Assembly: GCF_900499075.1 (NCBI RefSeq)
Contig: NZ_UIHC01000009.1
Span: 1-64,000 of the forward strand
Direction: 5' to 3'
DNA from: Roseinatronobacter ekhonensis
GTDB taxonomy: Bacteria; Pseudomonadota; Alphaproteobacteria; Rhodobacterales; Rhodobacteraceae
DNA length: 64,000 nucleotides
Positions 8,788 to 17,187 of this stretch are shown here, in pieces. The notes beneath the pieces are model-generated. The model was not told the DNA's origin. It saw only the letters and a program-made list of their open reading frames with translations, and did not search any database. The first letter of the stretch is position 1; the number at the start of each line of letters is the position of its first letter. The position numbers and the translations under genes were made by a program.

Positions 8788-11640
8788 TCAGTCCTTGGCC
8801 TTGAACCCCGCAAGAGCGGCGGCGAACGGGTTGTCGGGATCAATGCGCTGGGGCTTGGCAGCAGGCTTTTTGTGGTCCGCATTGGGCTTGCGGCCATCGC
8901 CTTTGCGCCCGTCGTTTTTGCGGCCATCACCCTTCGGCTTGCCACCCTTCGCGCCTTTGCGGGGACCGCGGTTTTCGCCCTCGGGCTTGCGGGCCTGACG
9001 GTTGGCGTCGCGACGGGGGCGCGGCGCCCATGTGAAGGTGAAAAACACTTCGAGCGAATCGGCTTCGGCGGGCGCAGCCTCCGTATCCGGAACCTCTGGG
9101 CCCTTGGCCTCGTTCTGCATTTCCGCCTCTGGGGCATCCGTCTCGGCGCTTTCCGTTTCCGGGGCCTCTGGCGCAGTGGTGTCCGGTTCCGCCGCTGGAT
9201 TGGTCGTATCAGATGCCGCATCGGTCGCAGGGCTTGCAGCGGCGTCCTGCACCGGCTTGGCCTTCTCGCGCTCGCCCTTTTCGGCGGCATAGCCCAGACC
9301 CTGCATCAGGTCGGCGAATTGCTCCAGCGTGGTGCCGGTTATGGACAACATATCCGGCGTCGCCTCGAAGCCCGCGCGACTGTCGCAAGCACGCAGCAGG
9401 TCGGCGAGCCGTTCCAGCATGTCGATCCGAATCGCACGCGCACCGGCGGGATGATACCCGGCCATGGTGTAATGCGCGTCCGGAACCTCGGAAATATGCG
9501 GTATCGTGACCAAACCGGGCGGCGGGCTTTCGGGAAACTCGTCCAGTCCTTCGTGCAAGGACCGCAGCACCAGCCGCAATCGGGTGGGCGCGGGCTTCAG
9601 AAGCAGCGGCAGGAAGATGGTGAACTGACCGAACCGCACACCATGCTTGCGCAACATGCCGCGGGCATCCTGATCCAGCGCCTTGATGTCGTTTGCAATC
9701 TGCGCGCGGGGAATGACGCCCATCGCCTCGACAAGTTGAAACGCCACGCCGCGCGCCAGGCCCGACAGGGTTTCGTCACGCGACATGTTCAGCAAAGGCT
9801 CGAACAGGGACGCGATCTTGCGGTCGATGAAATGCTGCAAGCGGCGGCGCACCTTGTCGGCCACATCCGGTCCGGCCTCGTCATCGACGAATGCCTCGAC
9901 CTGCGGACGCATGGCGTCGTCAGAGCGCACCAACTTGCCAATGGCAGAGGTGCCCCACATCAGCCCGCCTTGTTCGGTGAATTCGAACTCGGTATCGGGC
10001 GCGTTATAAACGGTGTCCGCACGCAGATGGAACAACGGCACCAGCGCCGCAATAGAGGCTTGACGCAATGTCTTGGCCTCGTCCGGGCTGGCGGTTTTGT
10101 CCTGCCGGAACCGGAACCCTTCAAGACGGCCGATCAGCTCGCCCTCTACCGTTACTTCGCCCTTGTCGTTCACATCGGCCACAAGGCTCTCCTTCTGCTT
10201 CAACCGGCGCAGCAAAACGGATGTGCGCCGGTCAACAAATCTTTGCGTCAGACGCGTGTGTAGCGCATCGGACAGGCGGTCTTCTACAGCGCGCGTGGCT
10301 TCGCGCCAATGTTTTTCATCATCGACCCACGCCTTGCGCTGGGCGATATAGGTCCATGTGCGGATATACGCCAGCCGTTTCGACAATGCGTCGATGTCGC
10401 CTTCGGTGCGGTCAATCCGTTTGATGTTGCGGGCCAGCCAATCCGGGTCGATGCGGCCATCCCCATGCAGAAATTCGAAGACACGCCCCAACAGCCCCGC
10501 ATGTTCGGTCGGAGAGATGCCGCGAAAATCGGGGATGCGGCAAACATCCCAGAGCAGGCGCAAATCTCGCGGGTCGCGCAGGCGGTCCTGGACCTCGGGT
10601 AAAACCAGCAGGTTTTTCAAGGCAACCACATCATCGGCATCACGCGCGCGGGTTAGCCAGTCATCGCTTGTATGATGCTCCAGCGATTCGAGCAGCCGTT
10701 TAGGCGACCCGAATTCCAGCTTGGCGTTGCGCCATTGCAGTTTGCGCACCGGCAGGAACTGGTGGTTTTCAATCGCTTCGACCACCTCGTCATCCAGTGG
10801 CCGCGCCTCTCCCGTCACGCCAAACGATCCGTCGTTCTGGTAGCGCCCCGCACGGCCGGCGATCTGCGCCAATTCGTCGGGGTTCAGCATCCGCATCCGT
10901 CGCCCGTCGAACTTGCGCGTGGCCGAAAACGCCACATGCTTGATATCCAGATTCAGACCCATCCCGATGGCATCTGTCGCCACCAGATAATCGACATCGC
11001 CGTTTTGATACAGATCCACCTGCGCATTGCGCGTGCGCGGAGACAGCGCGCCCATGACCACCGCGCAGCCACCTTTCTGGCGGCGGATCAGTTCGGCAAT
11101 GGCGTAGACGTTTTCAACACTGAACCCAACGATTGCGCTACGCGCGGGCATGCGGCTTAGCTTTTTCGAGCCCGAATAGGTCAGCTTGGACATCCGTTCG
11201 CGCCGGTTGAACTGGACGCCGGGCACCAAGGCCGCAATCGCGCTGCGCATCGTATCGGAGCCCATGAACAGGGTTTCGTGCAACCCGCGCGCGTGAAGTA
11301 GTCGTTCGGTAAACACATGGCCGCGATCAGGATCGGCGCAAAGCTGGATTTCATCAATCGCTACAAAGTCCGCGCCAATTTCAAGCGGCATCGCTTCCAC
11401 CGTGCACACCCAGTATTGAGTGCGGTCGGGCACGATCCGTTCTTCGCCCGTGACCAACGCAACGCAATCAGGGCCGCGCAGATCGCGAATCCGGTCGTAT
11501 ACCTCGCGCGCCAACAGCCGCAGCGGTAGACCGATAACGCCGGTGCGATGCGCCAGCATCCGTTCGATGGCGTAGTGGGTTTTGCCGGTGTTGGTCGGCC
11601 CCAGAACCGCCACCACCCGCGCATTCGCGCGCATATTCAT
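8788..11640 (-). CDS. SUV3-like superfamily II RNA helicase
   Basis: A helicase of 950 residues resembling mitochondrial SUV3. Walker A is GPTNTGKT (residues 14-21), the DExH-type box is DEIQ (96-99), and motif VI is QIAGRAGR. The mid-region holds the SUV3-type C-terminal helical domain. The last about 150 residues are low complexity: first acidic and rich in Ala, Pro, Glu and Thr, then Lys/Arg/Gly-rich with repeated KGDGRK-type units, likely an RNA- or protein-binding tail. The protein probably unwinds structured RNA for decay. It is co-directional with an S4-domain gene, and a TPR gene lies 21 bases upstream. Confidence 0.92.
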   Translation of the reverse strand: MNMRANARVVAVLGPTNTGKTHYAIERMLAHRTGVIGLPLRLLAREVYDRIRDLRGPDCVALVTGEERIVPDRTQYWVCTVEAMPLEIGADFVAIDEIQLCADPDRGHVFTERLLHARGLHETLFMGSDTMRSAIAALVPGVQFNRRERMSKLTYSGSKKLSRMPARSAIVGFSVENVYAIAELIRRQKGGCAVVMGALSPRTRNAQVDLYQNGDVDYLVATDAIGMGLNLDIKHVAFSATRKFDGRRMRMLNPDELAQIAGRAGRYQNDGSFGVTGEARPLDDEVVEAIENHQFLPVRKLQWRNAKLEFGSPKRLLESLEHHTSDDWLTRARDADDVVALKNLLVLPEVQDRLRDPRDLRLLWDVCRIPDFRGISPTEHAGLLGRVFEFLHGDGRIDPDWLARNIKRIDRTEGDIDALSKRLAYIRTWTYIAQRKAWVDDEKHWREATRAVEDRLSDALHTRLTQRFVDRRTSVLLRRLKQKESLVADVNDKGEVTVEGELIGRLEGFRFRQDKTASPDEAKTLRQASIAALVPLFHLRADTVYNAPDTEFEFTEQGGLMWGTSAIGKLVRSDDAMRPQVEAFVDDEAGPDVADKVRRRLQHFIDRKIASLFEPLLNMSRDETLSGLARGVAFQLVEAMGVIPRAQIANDIKALDQDARGMLRKHGVRFGQFTIFLPLLLKPAPTRLRLVLRSLHEGLDEFPESPPPGLVTIPHISEVPDAHYTMAGYHPAGARAIRIDMLERLADLLRACDSRAGFEATPDMLSITGTTLEQFADLMQGLGYAAEKGEREKAKPVQDAAASPATDAASDTTNPAAEPDTTAPEAPETESAETDAPEAEMQNEAKGPEVPDTEAAPAEADSLEVFFTFTWAPRPRRDANRQARKPEGENRGPRKGAKGGKPKGDGRKNDGRKGDGRKPNADHKKPAAKPQRIDPDNPFAAALAGFKAKD

Positions 11641-11661
11641 GGGCCTTGCCCCTTCGCGCTG

Positions 11662-12222
11662 TCAGAGCGTGACGCCCTGCACAGCCTTGTCCAACCGTTC
11701 CAGAGCGGCTTTTACGTCGTCACGATGCGGATGTATAGCGCGGACCCGCAACATCACGTCGCGGGCTTTCTCGGGCTGGCCCAGATCCTCTAGGATACGG
11801 CCAAGACCCATCATGGCCAGAAAGTGCTGCGGGTTCAGGGCAAGCGCATATTCAAGATCGGCCATAGCCAGCCCCAAACGCCCTTCCATGAACCATGCAG
11901 TTGCGCGTGCGTGCCAGCCTTCTGCGAAATCAGGGGCGTGGTCGATCACCGCAGAGAAATGGTCGATTGCGGCGTCGGCACGCCCCTCTTGCATGGCATC
12001 GCGCCCGCGTTGCAACAACAGGTCCACACTGGCGGACCCGGACCGCGACCAGATGCGCGTGATCTGCCGCTCTATCCGTTGCCAGCGGTCTTGGTCAGGT
12101 TGTGCCAAACGCTCCAGCAGGATTTGCGGGTCGTCGGTTGGCGTATCTTGCGACGCCGCAGGGGCTGCCGCAAAAAGCGCTGCCGCCACGACAAGATTGA
12201 GTATGGATATACGACGCGTCAT
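11662..12222 (-). CDS. Tetratricopeptide repeat protein, secreted or periplasmic
   Basis: A protein of 186 residues with an N-terminal signal peptide (MTRRISILNLVVAAALFAA, Ala-rich cleavage region before SQDTP). Two to three TPR units follow: AIDHFSAVIDHAPDFAEGWH, then a repeat containing DLEYALALNPQHFLAMMGLG, then one around DVKAALERLDKA. TPRs mediate protein contacts; no catalytic domain is seen. Start taken at ATG 12222 because it begins the signal peptide. The frame extends 14 codons further upstream. Confidence 0.85.
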   Translation of the reverse strand: MTRRISILNLVVAAALFAAAPAASQDTPTDDPQILLERLAQPDQDRWQRIERQITRIWSRSGSASVDLLLQRGRDAMQEGRADAAIDHFSAVIDHAPDFAEGWHARATAWFMEGRLGLAMADLEYALALNPQHFLAMMGLGRILEDLGQPEKARDVMLRVRAIHPHRDDVKAALERLDKAVQGVTL

Positions 12223-12288
12223 AGTGAAAGTGTAACGCAATGGCGCTGCGAATCCAGCGCGCATAGATCACAAATCCGGAGCATAGAT

Positions 12289-12576
12289 ATGAGCGAGATT
12301 CTGACCCACGCCATCAAGGCGCTGAATGAAAAGCTGACCGACGGGTTCGACGGCACAGCCAAGTTCCAGATCGAAGGCGAAGGGTCCATAATGCTGGACA
12401 CTGACGGCGTGCGCGAAGGGGACGACGATGCCGAAGTGACTATGATCGCGAGCACCGACACGTTTCGCGGCATTCTGGACGGCAGCGTCAACCCGACAAT
12501 GGCCTTCATGTCTGGTGACCTGAAGATCGAGGGCAGCATGGGCGCCGCAATGAAACTGGGCAGCGCGCTGAGTTGA
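12289..12576 (+). CDS. SCP2 sterol-binding domain protein
   Basis: A small protein of 95 residues that is one complete SCP2 domain: the N-terminal helix with LNEKLTDGFDGTAKF, strands with GEGSIMLD, and the C-terminal AFMSGDLKIEGSMGAAMKL characteristic of the fold. SCP2 domains bind lipids or fatty acyl-CoA; the ligand here is unknown. Start at ATG 12289. Its stop TGA overlaps the TTG start of the next gene, so the two are coupled. Confidence 0.9.
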   Translation: MSEILTHAIKALNEKLTDGFDGTAKFQIEGEGSIMLDTDGVREGDDDAEVTMIASTDTFRGILDGSVNPTMAFMSGDLKIEGSMGAAMKLGSALS

Positions 12577-13499
12577 TCGCACCGTTTTACGCAGATGTAG
12601 CTGACGCGCCGGCGCCGGCGTGCGTCGATTGGCTGACCGCCAGCGACGGCATCCGCCTGCGCGCTGCACGCTGGGGCAAGGGGACCAACCCGCTTGTCGC
12701 GGTTTTCCCCGGCCGGACAGAAATGGTCGAAAAATACGGGCCAACCGTGGGCGATCTGGTGGCCAGCGGGTATGACGTGGCGGTGATAGACTGGCGGGGG
12801 CAAGGGCTGTCAGACAGGCTGTGTGACCCGCCCATACGCGGGGACGTGCCGGATTTTGCAGACTACCAAATGGACGTGGCGGCGTTTTGGGCGTGGCTGG
12901 ATGACTACAGCACCGCTCCGCGCCACATCCTCGCCCACTCGATGGGCGGCTGCATCGCCCTACGCGCGCTTGTGAACCGACTGCCCGCGCGATCGGTGGC
13001 GTTCAGTGCGCCCATGTGGGGGCTGACGCTTCCACCCGCAACGCTGGCAGCGGTCGCACCCATCACGTCGCTTTTGCGCTTTGTCCGGAAGGACACAAGC
13101 GAAGTGCCCGGCGCGGGCGAGGAGTTCGAACTTTGGAATTTCCCGTTCGAACGCAACGAACTCACCCGCGATCCAGACCGATACGCATGGGCGCAGGCAC
13201 AGCTTCGCGCGCATCCAGAATTGCGCCTTGGCGCGCCAAGCATGCGCTGGCTGGCAGCGGCATTGCGCGAAATGCAGGCGCTGGATGAACTGCCTGCCCC
13301 CGGCGTTCCGGCTCTCTGCGGGGTCGGGACAGGGGACAAGATCATCAGTCAGGACGCGTGCCGCAGCCGCGTCGGCGCGTGGCCGACGGCCACGCTGACC
13401 GAATATGACGGCGCGCTGCACGAACTGCTCATCGAGCGGCCCGAAGTGCGCGACGACTTTCTGGCGCGCGTCACAGCACTGTTTCAGTCCGCGTCCTGA
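12573..13499 (+). CDS. Alpha/beta hydrolase, lysophospholipase-like
   Basis: A 308-residue alpha/beta hydrolase of the monoglyceride lipase/lysophospholipase L2 type. The nucleophile elbow is AHSMGG, VIDWRGQGLSD is the loop before it, and a late Asp/His pair (GTGDKI; EYDGALHELL) completes the triad. The start is a TTG overlapping the upstream stop in a TTGA arrangement, which gives MIAPFYADVADAP. The pairing with an SCP2 lipid-binding protein suggests lipid turnover, which is an inference. The 3' end overlaps the convergent hydrolase-OsmC gene by 16 bases. Confidence 0.88.
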   Translation: MIAPFYADVADAPAPACVDWLTASDGIRLRAARWGKGTNPLVAVFPGRTEMVEKYGPTVGDLVASGYDVAVIDWRGQGLSDRLCDPPIRGDVPDFADYQMDVAAFWAWLDDYSTAPRHILAHSMGGCIALRALVNRLPARSVAFSAPMWGLTLPPATLAAVAPITSLLRFVRKDTSEVPGAGEEFELWNFPFERNELTRDPDRYAWAQAQLRAHPELRLGAPSMRWLAAALREMQALDELPAPGVPALCGVGTGDKIISQDACRSRVGAWPTATLTEYDGALHELLIERPEVRDDFLARVTALFQSAS

Positions 13500-14707
13500 T
13501 CTTCTGCCAGTTGGGTACGAATCACAGCTTGTGCCTGAAGCGTGTGATGCACCGGACATTTATCTGCGATTTCCAGCAGCCGCGCGCGCTGGTCATCGTC
13601 CAGAGCGCCGGATAGGTGGATGGTCCGTCTGAATTCGTCTACCTTGCCGCCCTCGCCACAATCGGTGCCGTGGCATTTACCATGGCTTACATCGCAGGCC
13701 ACATGGTCCAGCGCCAACCCCTTGCGCTTGGCATACATGCGCAGGGTCATTGTGGTGCACGCGCCAAGCGCCGCGGCGAGCAATTGATAGGGCGTTGGCC
13801 CCTGGTCACTTCCCCCAAGGCGCGCGGGTTCATCGGCGACCAACACATGCCGCCCCTCGACCGAAATTGTCTGGCGCAGACCGGCGGGGTCATCTTCGGA
13901 CACGCGGGTAATACCTTCGGGCAAGGACGGGTCCGGCGCGGCGTCTTCAAATGCCAGATACCGGCTTGCCCACGACGCGATCACATCAGCGGCATAGCCA
14001 GCGTCGCGTGCATCCGACAGCAGGTGATCGGAATGATCCAGCGACACGAAACTTTTGGGGTGTTTCGCCGCGGTGAAAATCGCCTGCGCGTTTTCGACCC
14101 CGACAGTCATGTCGCGCGGCGCATGAAGCACCAGCAAAGCGGCGCCCATCCGGCCCAGCGCCGCATCAAGCGACGCGGCGCTGACATCCTCGACAAAGGC
14201 GCGGCGGATGGTGAATTCGCGCCCGGCCAAACTGACCAGTGCGGATCCCTCGGCGCGAATCGTCTCCAGTTCGGTCCCCAGATTGTGCAGCACATGCCCC
14301 GGTTCATGCGGCGCGCCGATGGTCGCGATCGCACGCACACCGGGCAGGCGCGGGGCCGCGGAAATGGCAGCGGCGCCGCCCAGCGAATGCCCGATCAACA
14401 ACTGCACAGGCATCCCCTGCGCGGTCATCCAGCCGGCCGCCAAGGTCAGATCCTCGACGTTCGACGAAAAATCGGTGTTGGCGAATTCGCCGCCGGAATG
14501 GCCCAGCCCGGTAAAATCGAACCGCAACACAGCGATGCCATGCGCGGTCAGCCCCTCGGCAATCCGACATGCGGCGGCGATATCCTTGGAGCAGGTAAAG
14601 CAATGCGCGAACAGGGCCGCTGCGCGGACCTTGCCGTTCGGCAGGTCCAGCCGTGCTGCAAGCTCTGACCCGTCATGGCCCGGAAAAACGATCTTTCGTG
14701 TCGGCAT
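13484..14707 (-). CDS. Bifunctional alpha/beta hydrolase/OsmC family protein
   Basis: A two-domain protein of 407 residues. Residues 1-250 form an alpha/beta hydrolase with LIGHSLGGAA as nucleophile elbow and a late DHSDHLLS. Residues about 260-407 form an OsmC-type peroxidase domain with ACTTMTLRMYAKRKG and CPVHHTLQ supplying the two redox Cys. OsmC proteins reduce organic hydroperoxides with thiols. The fusion is an established architecture, so it is not a frameshift artefact. It is divergent from the sulfide operon. Confidence 0.93.
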   Translation of the reverse strand: MPTRKIVFPGHDGSELAARLDLPNGKVRAAALFAHCFTCSKDIAAACRIAEGLTAHGIAVLRFDFTGLGHSGGEFANTDFSSNVEDLTLAAGWMTAQGMPVQLLIGHSLGGAAAISAAPRLPGVRAIATIGAPHEPGHVLHNLGTELETIRAEGSALVSLAGREFTIRRAFVEDVSAASLDAALGRMGAALLVLHAPRDMTVGVENAQAIFTAAKHPKSFVSLDHSDHLLSDARDAGYAADVIASWASRYLAFEDAAPDPSLPEGITRVSEDDPAGLRQTISVEGRHVLVADEPARLGGSDQGPTPYQLLAAALGACTTMTLRMYAKRKGLALDHVACDVSHGKCHGTDCGEGGKVDEFRRTIHLSGALDDDQRARLLEIADKCPVHHTLQAQAVIRTQLAEDQDAD

Positions 14708-14806
14708 ATGGCCCCCCTTGGTAACTCTATTACGTGGCAGACTGCCGTATGTTACGCTTCACACAACGGAAATACTGCGCCAGCCCACCCGAAAAATACA
14801 TTCTAT

Positions 14807-14836
14807 TATTGCAATATATTCTTCACTTCCTATATC
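14807..14836 (+). promoter_or_regulatory. Promoter and candidate operator of the persulfide operon
   Basis: An AT-rich stretch with a possible -35 TTGCAA (14809-14814), a 16-base spacer and -10 TATATC (14831-14836), about 30 bases before the first gene. The -35 sits inside a perfect 10-bp palindrome TATTGCAATA (14807-14816), the right place for a repressor. Sulfide operons of this kind are commonly controlled by BigR/SqrR persulfide sensors; no such regulator gene is in the window and the known SqrR consensus was not matched. Confidence 0.5.
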
Positions 14837-14865
14837 CTGAGCAGACAGCAAATGGAGACGACAGC

Positions 14866-15729
14866 ATGAAACCCGAAGTCACCTCTTTCTTCGACGATGC
14901 AACCAATACCATCACATATGTCGTGCGTGACCCTCAGGGCGTGTCCTGCGCGATCGTCGATTCGGTGCTGGATTTCGACTATGCCTCTGGCCGGACCGAT
15001 ACTGCCTCTGCCGATGCGGTGATCGCGTTCGTGCAGGACAAGGGCTACCGTGTGGACTGGTTGCTCGAAACCCATGTCCATGCCGACCACCTGTCCGCCG
15101 CGCCCTATCTGCAAGAGCGTCTGGGCGGCAAGATCGGCATAGGCCGCAACATCACCATCGTGCAGGATACCTTCGGCAAGGTCTTTAACGAAGGCACCGA
15201 ATTCCAGCGCGACGGCAGCCAGTTCGACCAGTTGTTCCAAGAGGGCGACAGCGTCCATATCGGGCAATTGCGGGTAGATGTGCTGCACACGCCCGGCCAC
15301 ACGCCCGCCTGCCTGACCTATGTCATCGGCGACGCGGCTTTCGTGGGCGACACGCTGTTCATGCCAGATTTCGGCACCGCGCGCTGCGATTTCCCTGGCG
15401 GATCTGCTGACACCATGTGGGATAGCGTTCAGAAAATTCTGGCCTTGCCAGAAGAGACCCGCATCTTCGTGGGGCATGACTACAAGGCCGAAGGGCGGGA
15501 CCATTTCGCGTGGGAAACCACGGTCGGAGCGCAAAAGGCGGCCAATATTCACGTTGGTGCCGGAAAATCGCGCGAAGACTTCGTCGGGATGCGCACCACG
15601 CGCGATGCCAAGCTTGGCATGCCGAAACTGATCGTGCCGTCGCTGCAAGTTAACATGCGCGCGGGGCAGATGCCCGAGGCAGAGGATAACGGCACAGTTT
15701 ATCTGAAAGTGCCCGTGAACAAGCTCTGA
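14866..15729 (+). CDS. Metallo-beta-lactamase-fold hydrolase, persulfide dioxygenase-like (Blh/ETHE1 type)
   Basis: A metal-dependent enzyme of 287 residues with the motif THVHADHLSAA (residues about 71-81), HTPGHTPA, GDTLFMPDFG and GHDYK near the C-terminus. That is the metal-ligand set of the ETHE1/glyoxalase II-like family. ETHE1-type enzymes oxidise glutathione persulfide to sulfite. The following genes (two YeeE/YedE half-transporters and a DUF442 protein) match the composition of BigR-type sulfide-detoxification operons, which supports that role. Start at ATG 14866 with GGAGACG upstream. Confidence 0.88.
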   Translation: MKPEVTSFFDDATNTITYVVRDPQGVSCAIVDSVLDFDYASGRTDTASADAVIAFVQDKGYRVDWLLETHVHADHLSAAPYLQERLGGKIGIGRNITIVQDTFGKVFNEGTEFQRDGSQFDQLFQEGDSVHIGQLRVDVLHTPGHTPACLTYVIGDAAFVGDTLFMPDFGTARCDFPGGSADTMWDSVQKILALPEETRIFVGHDYKAEGRDHFAWETTVGAQKAANIHVGAGKSREDFVGMRTTRDAKLGMPKLIVPSLQVNMRAGQMPEAEDNGTVYLKVPVNKL

Positions 15730-15800
15730 TCCGAAAGGATCACCACCTGGTGTGCGGGCCTTGCCCCGCATGCCCCTGAAGTCGCGAACAGGAACATGAA

Positions 15801-16232
15801 ATGATCGAAACGGATTGGATATGGGGCCTTGTCGGGGGCCTTATGATCGGCACATCTGCCGCCATTTTCCTGCTGGGGAATGGGCGCATCATGGGGGCCA
15901 GCGGCATTATCGGCGGGCTGGTCGACCGGAGCGGCCTGTCGAACTGGCAGGAACGCGCGGCCTTTCTGGCGGCGCTGGTGGTGGTGCCCGCGCTGATGCT
16001 GCCTTTGTACAATGTCGAGGTGAAGACCAACATCACCGACAACATGGGACTGGTCATTGCTGCGGGCTTGCTTGTGGGCATCGGCACGCGGCTGGCGAAT
16101 GGCTGCACGTCCGGCCACGGGGTCTGCGGGATCTCGCGCTTCTCGTTGCGCGGCATGGTCGCGACGGTCTTCTACCTGTTGGCGGGCGGCATCGCGATGG
16201 TGCTGTTCCGGCATGTTCTGGGGGTTATCTGA
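15801..16232 (+). CDS. YeeE/YedE family sulfur-compound transporter, first half
   Basis: A membrane protein of 143 residues with about four helices. It carries NGCTSGHGVCG (Cys102, Cys109), the signature of the YeeE/YedE (TsuA-like) family that moves thiosulfate or other reduced sulfur species through conserved Cys. It is half the size of the full transporter, and the next gene supplies a second half with the related motif GLCPGPA, so the two probably form one unit. The stop overlaps the next start (TGATG). Confidence 0.88.
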   Translation: MIETDWIWGLVGGLMIGTSAAIFLLGNGRIMGASGIIGGLVDRSGLSNWQERAAFLAALVVVPALMLPLYNVEVKTNITDNMGLVIAAGLLVGIGTRLANGCTSGHGVCGISRFSLRGMVATVFYLLAGGIAMVLFRHVLGVI

Positions 16233-16666
16233 TGTTGCGCACAATAATTGCCGCAGTTTCTGGCGGGCTATTCGGGGCCGGTTTGCTGGTGTCGGGCATG
16301 ACCGACACGACCAAGGTGCAAGGCTGGCTGGACGTGTTCGGCGCTTGGGATCCGACGCTGGCTTTCGTGCTGGGCGGGGCCATCCTGCCAATGGCGCTGG
16401 CGTGGAACATAACCACCCGGCGCGCGCGTTCGGTCGTCGGCACGCCATTTCCGGCACGACCAGACCCTAAACTTGGCCACAACCTTGTGATCGGGTCGGT
16501 GTTGTTCGGGGCCGGGTGGGGGCTCGTGGGGCTTTGCCCCGGACCGGCGATTGCCTCGCTCAGTTGGGGCGGGACCGGCGGGATCGTCTTTATCCTTGCT
16601 ATGGTTGCGGGTATGCTGGCCGCCAACCCAATCCGAACGCGGATCGACCAAGTCGCCGCCACCTGA
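16232..16666 (+). CDS. YeeE/YedE-like (DUF6691) membrane protein, second half
   Basis: A membrane protein of 144 residues with about four helices. GLLVSGMTDTTKVQGWLD near the N-terminus and WGLVGLCPGPA near residue 105 are typical of the partner subunit of the small YeeE/YedE pairs found in BigR operons. It is translated from an ATG inside the previous stop, which indicates equal synthesis of both halves. Probable role: transport of sulfide-derived or thiosulfate sulfur across the inner membrane, inferred from family and neighbours. Confidence 0.85.
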   Translation: MLRTIIAAVSGGLFGAGLLVSGMTDTTKVQGWLDVFGAWDPTLAFVLGGAILPMALAWNITTRRARSVVGTPFPARPDPKLGHNLVIGSVLFGAGWGLVGLCPGPAIASLSWGGTGGIVFILAMVAGMLAANPIRTRIDQVAAT

Positions 16667-16682
16667 CCTGTAGGAGAGTATT

Positions 16683-17108
16683 ATGGACATCCGTCCGTTG
16701 ACTGACGGCTACGCCGTGTCCCCCCAGATCGCAGCCGAGGATGCAGCCGCGATTGCCGCAGAGGGGTTCAAAACCGTCATCTGCAACCGCCCGGATGGCG
16801 AGGTGCCGACCGAGTTTCAGGCCGACGCGATCCGCGCGGCGGTCGAAGCCGCCGGGATGAGCTTTGTAGAGAACCCCGTTGTGGGCGGCGCAATCACGCC
16901 CGAGAATGTCAGCGGGCAGGCTGCGGTAATTTCAGGCCAGTCCGGTCCGGTGCTTGCCTATTGCGCATCGGGCAACCGGTCTTCGATTGTTTGGGCGATG
17001 GCACAGGCGGGCGTGCGCCCGTTGGAAGAGCTGATCGCAACACCCGCGCGCTACGGCTACAATCTGGAACCGTTCCGTCCGGTGCTGGAGCAACTGAGCA
17101 AGGGCTGA
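16683..17108 (+). CDS. TIGR01244/DUF442 family sulfurtransferase-phosphatase-like protein
   Basis: A 141-residue protein with a dual-specificity-phosphatase-like fold. The active-site loop CASGNRSS (Cys94, Arg99) follows the CX5R rule. TVICNRPDGE near residue 31 is the family signature. In rhizobia and related bacteria this domain is fused to the ETHE1-like enzyme (Blh); here it is a separate gene at the end of the same operon. The persulfide link is inferred from this context. It has a good ribosome site (AGGAGAG). Confidence 0.88.
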   Translation: MDIRPLTDGYAVSPQIAAEDAAAIAAEGFKTVICNRPDGEVPTEFQADAIRAAVEAAGMSFVENPVVGGAITPENVSGQAAVISGQSGPVLAYCASGNRSSIVWAMAQAGVRPLEELIATPARYGYNLEPFRPVLEQLSKG

Positions 17109-17187
17109 TCTGGCAGCTTGCGGATCCCATCGCAATCGCCAAAGAGGTCGCCCAAGCACACTCTGCAAGGCGTGTCGTAACAAACCC

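Noticed and set aside
8734-10263. 509-codon plus-strand frame opposite the SUV3-like helicase
   Set aside because: Arg/His/Gly-rich with no motif; it is the antisense of a well-supported gene and arises from GC-rich codon bias.
13616-14668. 350-codon plus-strand frame opposite the hydrolase-OsmC gene
   Set aside because: Antisense shadow; the minus-strand gene has both catalytic motifs.
15801-16666. The two YeeE/YedE halves as a frameshifted single gene
   Set aside because: Each has its own start, the overlap is a clean TGATG and paired small subunits are a known arrangement.
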